In this document: piece after piece, positions 11,091 to 22,145 of the stretch | Numbering within the stretch: position 1 is the stretch's first letter | How the letters are laid out: each line of letters starts with the position of its first letter | DNA from: Setomelanomma holmii | Taxonomy: Eukaryota > Ascomycota > Dothideomycetes > Pleosporales > Phaeosphaeriaceae | Length of the DNA stretch: 64,000 bases | Direction of reading: 5' to 3' | Assembly: GCA_010015745.1 (NCBI GenBank) | Contig: ML978166.1 | Coordinates: forward strand, 186,001-250,000 | Notes under the pieces: generated by a model | The model's database searches: none | Seen by the model: the letters and a program-made list of their open reading frames with translations, nothing else | What the model was told of the DNA's origin: nothing | Program-made: the position numbers and the translations under genes

Positions 11091-13706
11091 TTACGATCCG
11101 ACACCACCACCATGCTCGAAAATTTGCTGTTTGTCAAGCACCTCGATCTTTCGGCTCAATAATTGGCGCAATTCTGGACTGATCACCTTGGCATCACCTT
11201 CCTCGCCGACCTGCTTGCCCTTATCAGTGCCCGACGAGGATGCTTCAGCCGGCGGAGTAGGGTTTGATGGTGGAGCACCTGGACCGGCCACCAAGGCAGC
11301 TTGTAGTTTCCGTTGCCGCGCTTGAGGAGCTGATGGGAAGTTGCCCTTCTTATCGATGGTTTCGATGGTGCGTTGGAAGCGCTTAAAGAGGGACTCGGCG
11401 CGGACAAGGGTGGACTCCAAATCCATGGTGCCAGATAATTCGTTCACTGTGTCGGGGTTAGTCAGGAGGATCGTGGTACAGGGCATACAAATTCACATAC
11501 CATACTTTAGCACCTCATCGAAGTGCTTCAAATGCGCCATGATGACGTCTCGATGCTTCTCCAAAATGGCGAGAGCAATAAAAATATGGAAATTGCTGCT
11601 CATGTAGTCGGTCCACAATGACTCCCAGAGACGAAGGATGTCGGCCCACTCGAATTCTCGCTTGTACCAGACGAGGAGCATGCGGAAGAAGAAAAAGAAG
11701 TTCGTGGATTCAGCGGATTGTAGGTGCAGGTAGAGCTTCGGGTCCATGAGTTGTACGAGGTGGTCGAGTGTTGTCAATTGCTTGCGCATGCCAGACTGAT
11801 CTCTCAAGAAGTTGCGCTCCTGCATGTGCATTAGAGTGATCATATGCCAGCCAGACCAGTCATGATTGACATACCATTCGTTCCATAAAGTTCACAAAGC
11901 CCCAGAAGGCGACCGCATCGTCTTGCATGACTGCATAAATGGGCGCAAGCAGATCACTCATGCCTTGTACGTAGCCGAGGTCTTTGTTGTACTCGTTGTA
12001 TGTTAGGAGCATATCTTTCATCTGCTCTAAGTGAACGTTGGTGCCACTATCAGCGAAAGGCGAATCAGGATCTGGATGTGGTATGTCTTCGCCTGCGAAA
12101 ATTGGGATGTTGCGATCTGTTCGGTGTACATCTTTCTCTACATTGCGAACCCCATAGAATGGGGATAAGTTAGCCAGGCTGTCTTCGTAGAAATATGCCA
12201 AGAAGTTACGAACCAATTCTGTTCTTCTGCTCTCGCCACCACTCTTCTTGCTCCGCAGACTGCTGGCCCTCAGCCAATCGCTCCCACCAGGCGCCCTTCA
12301 AGCGAATGTACTCGTCTCGGCGGCTGTTGAGATTTGCGCGTCGCTCCTCTTCTGAACTATCCCATTCGTATACGCCGAGGAGGAAGAGCCAAGCTTCTTT
12401 GCGCACACCGTCATCTGGATCTAAACCTCCGTGGAAGATGCGCTCCTTGACTTCATCGGGCGTCAGTTGCAATCGGCCTTTAGGATCGAAGAATCCTTTC
12501 CACCCTTCCATGGTTACTGGTTTGCGGCGATCAGCCATAGTCATTTTGTCCATGTCCAAGATTTCGAAATCGCCAACGTCGCTCTGCTCCATCGCCAGAA
12601 CGTCCTTCGCGGTCCATATCCGTTGGTTCCGTTCTCGCTCGCTCTGTTCGGCAATGCCCATAGCCCACCTCGCTAGATACAAACGCGCGCTGTCGAACTC
12701 TTCTTGCAATGTCTGAACTTCGGGATTTTGGATCAATCTCCGAACCTGTGGTGGGATCTTCGGATTGTCCGCCACGGCTTGTGCAGTCCTCCTTGTGAAT
12801 GTTGTGACTTGACTCAGTTTTTCGAGGAAGCTCCATCGGGCCTCCTTGAGTGCTTTTGTAACCGGATCCATGCCACCATCCCTTTTGCCTGGACTTTGAG
12901 ATGAGGTGGCCTCTCCGTCTGTGCTCTTTCTTGGCTTATCGGTATGCTTCCCAAATGATCGCTTATCGTCTTCGGTAGGGTCAATCAGATATATGCTTGG
13001 ATCTGCTGCAGATCTCTCGACAGGAACGTATCGCTTGAGCCACCTCAGAACCTCGTCTCCGCCCCAGAACATGCCGCCACCATCGCCAAACGGGTCGAAG
13101 CTTTCTTTTGCCAGCTTCTTCCTTTGCATTATCGTTGACTGACATTCGCTATCATGGAAGAAGAGCGCGGGAAAGCTATCACCGGCTCGAGTATTTACTA
13201 CCACACTTCCAAACCACCATCCGATGCTGGGTGGTCGAACCAGCAGGGAGTATATCTCACTGACGGGAATGGCAAAGGCATACCCGGGCGTTCCGCTGTG
13301 CGTGGATGTCGTCGGAGGTGGAGGTACAAGGTACGATTGGGTCGGCGGAGACGACGAGTCTGACAGATCCACCTTGACGTATGTATCGTAAGCATCCCCA
13401 AGCGCCGACTCGGGCATCCATGCGAGGAGTAGAGAGGATGCATCGTGACTGTGGGCGGAGGAGGATGAGGTCGGTCGCGCATCGTTGGTCGTTGGTCGTT
13501 TCTGCTGTACGAGAGCTACGAAGCCTGGTATGTTGTCTTTGGCCGATGGTGATGGGTGAACGTATACCTGTGTCCGTCAGAGTTGCTCACGCCACATGCA
13601 TTGTCATAGTCTGATTTACTTTGCTCTTTGTGTAAAGAAGCTTCACGCCCCTATCGCTTGTGGTATGTCGGATAGTGTTGTAATCGCCTTCCTCATCATC
13701 ACTCAT
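11091..13706 (-). CDS. GYP7: Rab GTPase-activating protein Gyp7 (TBC domain)
   Basis: Five exons: 13706-13620, 13567-12214, 12137-11875, 11819-11501, 11446-11091; introns 52, 76, 55 and 54 bp; 792 residues. The first exon (MSDDEEGDYNTIRHTTSDRG) joins to VYVHPSPSAKDNIPGF, the usual Gyp7 start, so the ATG inside exon 2 is not the start. Order: N-terminal PH-like RBD (DUF3548) about 20-170, linker, TBC domain about 390-700. The arginine finger is R486 in IEKDVHRTDR and the glutamine finger Q538 in GYVQGMSD, so it should accelerate GTP hydrolysis by Ypt7/Rab7-type GTPases at late endosome/vacuole. The final intron has a perfect CTGACTAAC branch site. Length and motifs are intact. Confidence 0.95.
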
Positions 13707-14141
13707 GGCGTAGAACGAGGCGGGCGAAGGCGACCTTCGTACTGGAGACGCCATGCGGGGGCAGTAGAGGGAGAGCTGCGGGAGGGAAAGTTGGTCAGGT
13801 ATGAAACTACTTGATGGATTGTTGGTAGAAGCCTAGAGGGAGGCGTATCGCGAAATGAGACGCGCACATGGAGTGCTAGGTGATGTTGCAGGTGATGGTT
13901 GCGAGATGCTAGTCATTCGCGGGTGACGTCGGTTGATGTGGCGCAGGCGCAAGAGACGCGGGGTTCCAATCAAGACAGATGCAATCGCGATTTATGCTCT
14001 ACACAATTTCATTGACATGATTGACTGCTCTGCCCATATTTACCAAAGCAGCGGTCGCTGTAGCAAAAGGTGCATTGTACTCCTTGACGCCATGCCGTAA
14101 ACAAAGTCGTGATGTGCCTTTGCGGCTCGTGAATGATGCCT
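13707..14141. other. Intergenic between GYP7 start and MSO1-like 3' end
   Basis: GYP7 5' region and the downstream flank of the next minus-strand gene. Nothing else recognised. Confidence 0.5.
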
Positions 14142-15011
14142 TCAGCGCATGCGTGGCCCACTCGGCAGGCCAACGCGCCCACCAGCTGGACCGCGTTGTG
14201 GCGGCCCACTGTCATAACCAGGTCCATATGGGTCGTCGTTGCCCACCCAGGGCGAGTTGGACGACATGCCCGATGAGCCCTGCTGCCTTCCACCACCACT
14301 TCCTGTGCTCCCATAGCTGTTGTTCCGATTGTCCTGGTATGGCGCTCTGCCTCCTTGCGGCGCGGGCCGTTCGTATGAGCCTGGTCTCGAGTATGGTTGA
14401 CCCCCCGTGTCTGAGGATGCTGCCGGTGCAGGGCTGTTTGACCGTCCCCATAGTCTTGCCTTCAGTCTCTCTTGTGCTGTTGTCCCTGATCCTGCGCTTG
14501 GCGGCGGTGATGGCTCGGCTTGTGGACGTCCACCTTGAGCCAGACTACTTTGATAGCTTCCTGCCCGTTGACTTGGCAGCGGCCTGCCCTGACTCTGGGG
14601 TTCTGGTGTGAGAGAGCTGCTTGCGCTGGGCCGACCATGCAAAGGACGGCCTGTCCCACCTCGACCGCCTCCCGTCCTCCGCAATGAGAGTGGCTCCTGG
14701 GGCTGTTGCTGCTGTGGATTGTCCCATAAATCACTCAAGCCTCCTCCGCGACCGCCCATGGGTGGCGCTTGTCCCTGCTGCCGGCCAGACGAAGCCGCGA
14801 ACTGGGTAGGGGCTGCTTGAGGCGCCCTTGGGTCGGGTGGAAGCCATTGTGGGAAAGGTCTGCCCTTTTCTGTGTAGTATGCGCGCAACACCCGGGAGAT
14901 GTGGGAGTCGTCTTCGTTGTCGCCGTCTGCTTCGCTATCGAGAAGCTGCCGCCTTAGATTCGTGTATCGTGACGTAGTATTCGTGAGGATGTTGCTTAGA
15001 TAGGCCGACAT
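14142..15011 (-). CDS. MSO1: Mso1-like Sec1-binding protein
   Basis: Single exon, 289 residues, started at the ATG giving MSAYLSNILTNTTSRY. The first 75 residues match the Mso1 Sec1-binding region (SRYTNLRRQLLDSEADGD then DDSHISRVLRAYYTEKGR and PFPQWLPPDPRAP). In yeast Mso1 binds the SM protein Sec1 and helps exocytic SNARE assembly at the plasma membrane. The remainder is a low-complexity Gly/Ser/Pro/Gln tail (RGGRQQ, GPPQRGPAGGR), expected to be disordered. The frame stays open upstream of this ATG, but the extra N-terminus has no family match. Assignment rests on the N-terminal block only. Confidence 0.75.
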   Translation of the reverse strand: MSAYLSNILTNTTSRYTNLRRQLLDSEADGDNEDDSHISRVLRAYYTEKGRPFPQWLPPDPRAPQAAPTQFAASSGRQQGQAPPMGGRGGGLSDLWDNPQQQQPQEPLSLRRTGGGRGGTGRPLHGRPSASSSLTPEPQSQGRPLPSQRAGSYQSSLAQGGRPQAEPSPPPSAGSGTTAQERLKARLWGRSNSPAPAASSDTGGQPYSRPGSYERPAPQGGRAPYQDNRNNSYGSTGSGGGRQQGSSGMSSNSPWVGNDDPYGPGYDSGPPQRGPAGGRVGLPSGPRMR

Positions 15012-16443
15012 GGTGTTGATCTGGTGGGGCGAAGAGTATATGAGGGCAGTCAGCGTGCCTGCGCGTGTGGTTTTGTGGACAGTAGATGCGCGTGCTGTTG
15101 GGGGAAGGTGGGTCGTTATTTCCAATCGACTCGGCGTTTGGGTCGGAAGCGAGCCCATGTCGGAACAACACTGCATACTCCGACCTTCCTTCACCACCAC
15201 ACTTCAAATCGAATCACTTGACACCTTTGCGTTGTTTGAACCTCAACATGTATTCTACCATAACTATAGCGACTATGTGAGGAAGGAGAATTCATCGTGG
15301 GAGATATCATGATTGCCACTGCCTCGAAACCCAGGTTGGTCGTCGCGTCCTTATTGTCGTCAATCGCCTACCTATTTGTGGTGGAGGTACCCGAAAGTCA
15401 GACGTTTCGTGCAAAATATCATCCCGGTCATGCTCATAATACAGACGCATGGTCTCAGGTAGTCGCACTGGTCTCGCCTTGAATTTCCCGGGAGAGAAGA
15501 ACTGTCAAAAAAAAGAGGGCACAAAGGTGCCAGAAGACAAGATGTTACAGTCCTTAATTGTTTCCTTGGTTTGAAATACCTCTTTTTCCTCATCCCCATA
15601 TCTGACCAAGTCATTTCTCGATTCCTTTGCTCAAACAAGGCTTCATGTGTTCCGCCATTGCTACTGTCAATCGTCTCTGTCTGTTCTCATCATCGTGGCT
15701 AGCAAAGGTTCGAATGGATCCTCTAAGCTTATCTGAAAGCCTGTCTTGGCTCAAACCAGCAAGGGTGTCTGAGCAGCTGGCAAGAACGAGGCGTGGACCC
15801 ATTCAAGCACTCGAGAGAATGAACGACGCTACTCGTACGGCACAAAGGACCCAGGGAACTCGCAACTCTGGATGCCACTATCTTTCACTTATTTCTGGAC
15901 TCACGCGTGCTCGCGCGGCACCAGATACGCGTGGTATGATGCAATACGCACAAACCGCCAATAACCACACACATAACACAACATGTTGATCGACTATATA
16001 ATTAAAAAGTTGAGCCATGTCTCATAACAAAAGCACTCAGTAGAATCCGGTTGGTGCAGCGGCAATCGTCGCTGTTCGTTCTGGTGATGACTTCCGGTTA
16101 GTTCTGGGTTGCCTCACCGAAAGGTGCTTGCTCGTGTTATTTTTGTTCGCGTGAGGTTATCAGTTCGAATCTCTGACTCCGCACCCACTTTCTCTTTTTT
16201 TGCACTCTTCTCTGTGAGTCTTTGGAGGAGAAGGAGCGGCAAGGCGTTTGCACATCACCAACCCTTGAATGACCGCCTTCCACTGCATCAAGCGTTTGCA
16301 CTCACCCTCGAGAATTTTTTGTCTCACCTCGCTCATAACAGCCGCTATATACTTATAACATCGGCGACAAGAGCTAACTCCAACCTTACTCTCCACCACT
16401 CTTCTCGTCCAACATCACAAAGATCGCGCCCTCCTCACGCGCA
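15012..16443. other. Long intergenic region
   Basis: 1.4 kb without a supported gene. It has several ATG-poor open frames on both strands and an A-box-like plus B-box-like pair (16050-16180) that does not fold as a tRNA. Likely promoters for the two flanking genes. Confidence 0.4.
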
Positions 16444-17193
16444 ATGATGACGAACCACAAGACCATCACCATGCGCCATAACAACAAGAACTACAAGGCC
16501 TACCTTGCCTCGGACATGATCCAAGATGAGATCTACCAAGCTCTCTCTGACGGCGTTAGCAACACCATTGGCGCCTACGACATCGTCGTTATCGATCCAA
16601 CTCGAGGTCCCAACGGTCAAAAGGCACCGCTTGCCTACACCGAACTCAAGCAGGGCAGAGTCTACGCCGTTGAGACATCTGTAGCCAGCATCCAGGGTGC
16701 AGCACTTCAGTCTCTGAGCGCGCAACGTGTCGCAGATGATCTCGCCTACATCCGCTTACATTGGCAGCTCGAGACCAACGAAGACATCTTCGGCGACTAC
16801 AAGGGCATTGCACCGCGCGAGCGCTACGGATCGCACAATCTCGCCACTGAATCTACAGTCCCGCTACAAGATCCGCTGAAGTGGTCGCGCCGTTACGTAC
16901 AAGAGCTGCGCAAGTTCAGCTACAGGACCAAGGGTCCACATGAGGAGGGAATGCGCTTGCTGTTTGCAGAACGTGAGAAGAGGCATGAGGCATGAGCATC
17001 AGAGGAGCAGCGTGATGTGCTGCAGATCACGACTAAGGACATCGTCAGTGCGATCAGGGAGCGAGAGAGGAAACCGTTTGGTAAAGGTCTGAGTGAGGCT
17101 CCTGAGCAGGCGGAAGAAGAAGAGGATGATGATGGTGCGGCAACCGGTTCAGCTTATGAGCAGGACGGGAAGTTTACTTTGGCTCTGCGTTGA
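16444..17193 (+). CDS. Hypothetical protein with in-frame TGA (183 or 249 residues)
   Basis: ATG 16444 opens a frame ending at TGA 16993-16995 (183 residues: MMTNHKTITMRHNNKNYKAY...). Exactly the same frame then stays open for 65 codons to TGA 17191 with protein-like, acidic sequence (EEQRDVLQITTKDIVSAIRE, then PEQAEEEEDDDG). Either the TGA is a recent nonsense change, it is read through, or a 30-bp GTGAGA..CATCAG segment (16973-17002) is spliced; that segment removes the stop and keeps frame but is much shorter than other introns here. I recognise no domain; the product is soluble, with no signal peptide. Confidence 0.5.
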
Positions 17194-17683
17194 TGTGTCT
17201 AGACAAGCTTTTGAGGGTTCTGAATTGGTGAGCTCTCGGATGAGACACACCGCGAATGAACATGTTTAATGCTTCCTAACCTCAATTCGTGTCTCTGGGC
17301 ATTGATCTTCTCTCTTCGTGCCTCAAGAAAAAACAGGGCGTCTATTCGTAACCCCAAAATCCTCGACCTCACACAATACAAGTCCATTCCATTAGACAAT
17401 CCTTCAACCGTACACGAAGCATTACTTCAGCAGTATATCACTGTGGCGACAGGCTCAGTCGTGGTCATGACCGCATAAGCGTGACATCAGGCCGTGTAAA
17501 ACCGCCTGGCCTTCGTCGCGCAGATGAAGAAGACAAGCCTGACCTTCCGCAATTCATCTGCAGCGAAGACACCATCATGCCTCGGCGTAGCCCGCAGCTG
17601 TGGCGAACAAGCTGACGATTAATTCACTTCCTAAAACGAGCGAGGATCATTTCGATTTGTATGTTTTGTGGTATGTTAGAGAA
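17194..17683. other. Intergenic, nothing recognised
   Basis: No family-like frame on either strand. Confidence 0.4.
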
Positions 17684-17921
17684 TCACATAAGGAGACTGC
17701 TGCGCCGGCAAGGGTCACGGTTGTGTTGCAATAACGAGACTATCGCGGAAAATACAAAGATGGCGCCAAGGACGAGGAGGTAGCCTAGGGAATCTTGGAG
17801 AGTGAATGCGGAGTGAAGTCGCCGTGTGCTGCTGCTGTATGTCACGAATGAATATCAAAATCTCAGTGTTCTTACGGTATCGATACAATTTCACATACAA
17901 GTCTGGACGAACAAAGTCCAT
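17684..17921 (-). CDS. Possible 57-residue single-TM protein
   Basis: Predicted from splicing: exon 1 17921-17899 (MDFVRPD..), intron 17898-17835 (GTATGT..ACAG, 64 bp), exon 2 17834-17684. The product carries one strong membrane helix (GYLLVLGAIFVFSAIVSLL) followed by a short basic tail (QHNRDPCRRS). No family recognised. Support is the good donor site, correct phase and TM composition; no other evidence. Confidence 0.35.
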
Positions 17922-18253
17922 TCCTGCTTGACTAGACACCCTCCATCACGCCACATCGCGATCTATCGTATCAGCTTTGCTTCCATATGTCCTCGAGCTC
18001 ATAAATCTAAATCAACGCCAATTCCCTTCCGTTGCTGTTTGCTCGTAGCATGTAACATATCACAACAGTGGTACTATCAAATTGTAGAGGCAGAGACCTA
18101 AGACCTTCATCTTTCATTATCAGCGAAGTTAGAAATCCATTGCACTAAAGATCTTGCTGTCGTAGGGCAACATATTCGTTCGTATTTACCCATTATATTA
18201 TATGCCCAGATAATCTGCGCCTCGGCGATCAAAAGAGCGCACCCACCAGGGTT
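17922..18253. other. Intergenic, nothing recognised
   Basis: AT-rich spacer between two minus-strand genes. Confidence 0.4.
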
Positions 18254-18698
18254 TTATCTAAAAATCTGTGAGTATAAGTTGTGTTGTGTTTGAATGAGCG
18301 ACGAACTGGAAGTTCCTGCCAGGGTTTCCTCTAGTTGTACCAGGATACTTCCAAATTCTTCCTTTTGAGGGTCTTCGTGCAACCTCGTGGATCCCGCTGC
18401 CCGACTTTCGATTTCCCGGAATTGACGGAGTGTTTCTTGACTACTGCGGCTGGACGTGTCATTGCTTTGGCGGAGCTGTTGCTCAATCGCTTCAACGCTC
18501 TTTTGCAAGTTCTTGATATCTCTGTCCTGTGGTGCCGCGATCAGATGTTACGCTCAGCAGAATTCTTGCTTGTAATCAGCTCACCTCACTGCTCTGCTGA
18601 CCCACTTGTATTGCAGCGACGATAACCTGCCCAAAAGCAGCAGCAGCCACAGCGGCAGCACCGATTCCTGCCACCATCGGCCACTTATCGCTCGACAT
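18254..18698 (-). CDS. Small Ala-rich N-terminal / coiled-coil protein, unrecognised
   Basis: Two exons: 18698-18585 and 18526-18254, 58-bp intron (GTGAGC..ACAG), phase 0; 128 residues. Exon 1 encodes MSSDKWPMVAGIGAAAVAAAAFG, a short hydrophobic Ala/Gly segment that could be a membrane anchor. Exon 2 is charged and helical (DRDIKNLQKSVEAIEQQLRQ), probably coiled coil, then a Ser-rich tail. The layout is that of a small tail- or signal-anchored organellar protein, but no family is identified. The shared splice phase and sequence character make the gene credible although neither exon is long. Confidence 0.55.
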
Positions 18699-19572
18699 GA
18701 TTCAGATTACGGGGTTTCCAATACCAAAAGTAGGTGTGACAGTCAGGTAGGGTATTCGGTCATCGTCAAGACTGATGAGAAGAATCAAAACGAGGGCTCT
18801 GCGCAAGTACTATCTTTTTTCCAGTGTTAAGGCTTACCTAGCCGACTGACCGGATCACGACGTGGCCCGCAGGGTATGGCGTACGAAATGCCAGTTTCCA
18901 GCCAAAATCGTGCTTTGGAACGAGTTTTACGCACATGCAAAGAGATGCGAAGGCTGTCAGTCGAAGAAATTACTGGTGCATTGTGCTCCGTCAGCACAAG
19001 TAAAAGCGTTGCCGATGAGGCGGCCAGGCAGGATCCCCGCGTGTTCGAGCCCTTCACATGCGGGGACGCTGCGTTGTGTCGATGCATCATTCAGCCAATC
19101 ATTTCACAGACCTGAGGCTGGACGGTCATCGACTTCCTGTGGCGCTCAGCCAACAGCACTTTCCATCTCCGGTGGGACACAGCTGAAGATCCTCGCCTGT
19201 GTGAATCAGACTATCAACAAATTTACGTAGTATCAAAAGCCTCTTAGCTAATATATCTAACATGGAATTATGTTCTAAAGTTACGCGTACACCTTTACAC
19301 TATTCTAAACAAGGTGAGTTGTAGAAGAGGTTATCGTGTGGGACATGTGCGGCGTTGAGCAGATATTCATGATCGCCAACGACGAGGTTCTGGGAAACCA
19401 CTAGTTTGAACAGCATAGTTGCCACATCAGGAACGTTATTCTAATTGCTATAGCTGCATGCATACGTTGACTGCCTGCAAGCAAAGACAGTAGACTAGTG
19501 CAATCATTGAAAACCTTGATGTACACTCCATGCCGGTAACGGTCAACTGCTTTGACTTTCACAGACATTCTA
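18699..19572. other. Intergenic with one weak open frame
   Basis: A plus-strand frame from ATG 18876 to 19115 (MAYEMPVSSQNRALERVLRT, 79 residues) looks somewhat protein-like, but three overlapping frames are open here and none has a family match. 19200-19572 is the AT-rich 3' flank of the next minus gene. Confidence 0.35.
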
Positions 19573-21714
19573 CTACCAAGGCCCACCCATACTCCGCGGC
19601 TGCGGATATCCTCCACCATCACCACATCCACCCACACCCTGCGTCTGCGCATACCCATCGCCACTATGCCCACCAAATGCTTGTGGCGCCATGCCCTGCC
19701 CATACGCCTGACCCTGCTGTGCATACATGCCCTGTGGCTGACCCATTCCTGGCGAATTCGGCGGCGCCGTCAGACCCTGCGGTGCACCGTACGCCTGTTG
19801 CTGCTGTCCAGGACCTCTCATACCCATCTGTTCCGCTACATATCCCTGCTGAACTTGTCCATACTGATTCGAACCAGCGCCGTATGCCTTGACCGCTTCT
19901 GTATTCGCTCTTGCAGCTTCACTGACACCCTCCACTTTCCCAGCATTACCGAATCCGCTGCCACTTGCAGGGCAACCCATACTGTGTCCCCGAGTTCCCT
20001 GTGTCAATTTCTCTCTGACATACTTGACCTTCTCCCCGACGCTCTTTGGCATCTTGCCCCTCGCATGATCCAGCGCCCATGTACATGCTTTCACGACTGA
20101 TTTCCACATCGCCCTCTCCTCATCAGTGAAATCCGGATTACCTTTCTCTCGACGCACGCATTCCAGCACAGCCATCATAAGGCCTTGAATATGATTCGTT
20201 ACCTTCTCCAAATCCTGCGATTTGGACGGAATCAGGATGTAAAAGTGCGCTGGATTCGAGGGGCGGAGACGCAAGGCCTTGAAGTCAATAGACACTGGCG
20301 CAGCGACGTAGGACTCTGCTGAGCTACTTGAAGCCGGTCCGACTGCCAGTCTCGCGAATGCAGTGAGGCTGCAGTCTTGATGAAAGCGCGCGAAAGGGCC
20401 GTCGGCCATTTGTACAGCACGATGAATCTCGCTCTCTTTTCCTGCGGCTCTGCACTTGCTTTTGTCAAAGCTACGTGCGTCGACGCAGTTGCGTGCCCAT
20501 TTCTTTGCTTTGGGATTGAGATGTTCTTTGACCAATTTGACGACGCTATCGCCGTATTTGCCGTGGCTCGCGCCTAGGATTTGGAATGCGAAGGTGACGA
20601 GCGCGTCTTGTCCTTTGTACAGGTGCGGACGTGACAAGGTAGTGGGGAGAAAAGTGTTAATATAGTACGCGTAGTAGTACATATATGTCGCGAGGTGGTT
20701 GTATGTGATCATTTGGTTTGAAGGGTCGAGGAAGACGACGGGTATGTCGAGCTTCTTTGCATACGACTCCAGGGTTGTCAAGTCTGGTAATGTGTTCGCG
20801 CGACCTTGCGAACTTGGCTTGACGGAATCAATAAGATCGAGAGAGCCAGTGATGCTGATGCCGTACAGCGCGTTGCGCGATGTGGATGTTGTCGTGTTGA
20901 TCCAGTGCAGCAAGAAGTGGAGAACTGGCCCATGGTGCCACACAATTTTCTTCTTGCCGCTGGGGAAAGTCCTAATCTTGAACACGCGCTCAATGGCAAT
21001 GTTGATGCGCTTGACGACTTGCTCCGCTTCCTTGCCTGCAGACTCGCTCCGAATAGAGTTGTTCCAGCCCTTGACGACCACGATGCTGCCGAATGCCGCC
21101 ACGGTGCCTTCGAGGTGCTTCTTCCCGCTTGCACAAGTGAGATGTTCTACAAGCTGACAGATGCGTGCGAAGTCATTGCGGTAGGAAGTCTCTTCTGCGA
21201 TGATGAGCATACTGCCATCGTTCGCATTAGCGCCTTTGTCTTTGCGGTATCCGAGATTGCACAACTTCACGATGACGGAGGCGAGCTGGAGGAGATTGTC
21301 AATGTCAGAGTCCGCCTCCCAGACGTGCAGGAGATCTGGGTCGCAGAGCTTTTCGAGCGTCTCCTTCGATGCGCTGGTGAAGGAGGACTTGTACTGGTCA
21401 GGCATGGACTGGACTGACTTCTTGAAAGCCTCCAAGTCTATCGACCACGGGCCACCAAAGGAGGTCATCTTGCGATTATGGTGCTTGCGACGGTGGTTTT
21501 GGCCTGTCTGAGAACCGCCTTGGCGTGGACAGGCGACGTGCTTAGTGGTAGGTGACGATCGCGACTGCGAATGGTAGTTATGATGACAACGTCGTGGCGA
21601 GCGCGAGAAACGATCGAGCGCACGATTAATATAGTTCATGGGCAGCTCTCCGTGACTGTGACTTTGACCGCGGCCATATTTGTGATTTTCGGAAGACGGG
21701 CGTCGATTGCTCAT
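19573..21714 (-). CDS. Large conserved-looking hypothetical protein with Q/G-rich tail
   Basis: Single exon, 713 residues from ATG 21714 (MSNRRPSSENHKYG). Residues 1-70 are basic and His/Arg/Ser-rich. A folded-looking central part (about 75-510) begins MTSFGGPWSIDLEAF, with helical segments such as LLQLASVIVKLCNLGY and MYYYAYYINTFLPTT. The last 150 residues are Gly/Gln/Tyr/Pro-rich (QQGQAYGQGMAPQAFGG), expected to be disordered. No signal peptide or catalytic motif seen and no family recognised. The long uninterrupted frame and ordered-then-disordered layout argue that it is real. Confidence 0.75.
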   Translation of the reverse strand: MSNRRPSSENHKYGRGQSHSHGELPMNYINRALDRFSRSPRRCHHNYHSQSRSSPTTKHVACPRQGGSQTGQNHRRKHHNRKMTSFGGPWSIDLEAFKKSVQSMPDQYKSSFTSASKETLEKLCDPDLLHVWEADSDIDNLLQLASVIVKLCNLGYRKDKGANANDGSMLIIAEETSYRNDFARICQLVEHLTCASGKKHLEGTVAAFGSIVVVKGWNNSIRSESAGKEAEQVVKRINIAIERVFKIRTFPSGKKKIVWHHGPVLHFLLHWINTTTSTSRNALYGISITGSLDLIDSVKPSSQGRANTLPDLTTLESYAKKLDIPVVFLDPSNQMITYNHLATYMYYYAYYINTFLPTTLSRPHLYKGQDALVTFAFQILGASHGKYGDSVVKLVKEHLNPKAKKWARNCVDARSFDKSKCRAAGKESEIHRAVQMADGPFARFHQDCSLTAFARLAVGPASSSSAESYVAAPVSIDFKALRLRPSNPAHFYILIPSKSQDLEKVTNHIQGLMMAVLECVRREKGNPDFTDEERAMWKSVVKACTWALDHARGKMPKSVGEKVKYVREKLTQGTRGHSMGCPASGSGFGNAGKVEGVSEAARANTEAVKAYGAGSNQYGQVQQGYVAEQMGMRGPGQQQQAYGAPQGLTAPPNSPGMGQPQGMYAQQGQAYGQGMAPQAFGGHSGDGYAQTQGVGGCGDGGGYPQPRSMGGPW

Positions 21715-22145
21715 GATGCGTGGCGGTCGCGTTCGCAATACAGTACGTGAATACGTCGATGTTGTGTCGAGAGCAGTGAAGGCGCAAGCTGCGATATTGT
21801 AAGATACTGGTTACCTGAGCCTCCACATTCACGTTTCACGTGGTGCTTAATGTTATCGGGTTTCTTCTGGCTTCTGGGGAGTCTTCAGTCCAACACGCGA
21901 CGACCTCCACGACGACGGAAACAGATGAGACGAAAAAGTTGCCGGACGTATGGAATCGAAGGTTGTGAGTAGTTTTGCCTGATGATGTACTTGCCAGATG
22001 GTGAAGTGAAAAAGGACACGTGCTATACTAGGCACAAAAAGATCATGTGGTCGCCAGCAATGCCAAATGCTATCGGGCTCCTACTGACCCGCCAGTCTTC
22101 TAGGGGCATCCCTCTCTATCAAAGTCCTGCCGAGCGTGCAAGCAT
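21715..22145. other. Intergenic, nothing recognised
   Basis: Upstream region of the large hypothetical gene and 3' flank of the next minus-strand gene. Confidence 0.4.

Noticed and set aside
16040..16185. tRNA-like A box (TGGTGCAGCGG) and B box (AGTTCGAATCT)
   Set aside because: The boxes are about 115 bases apart and neither the T stem nor the 7-bp acceptor stem pairs; only isolated base pairs form.
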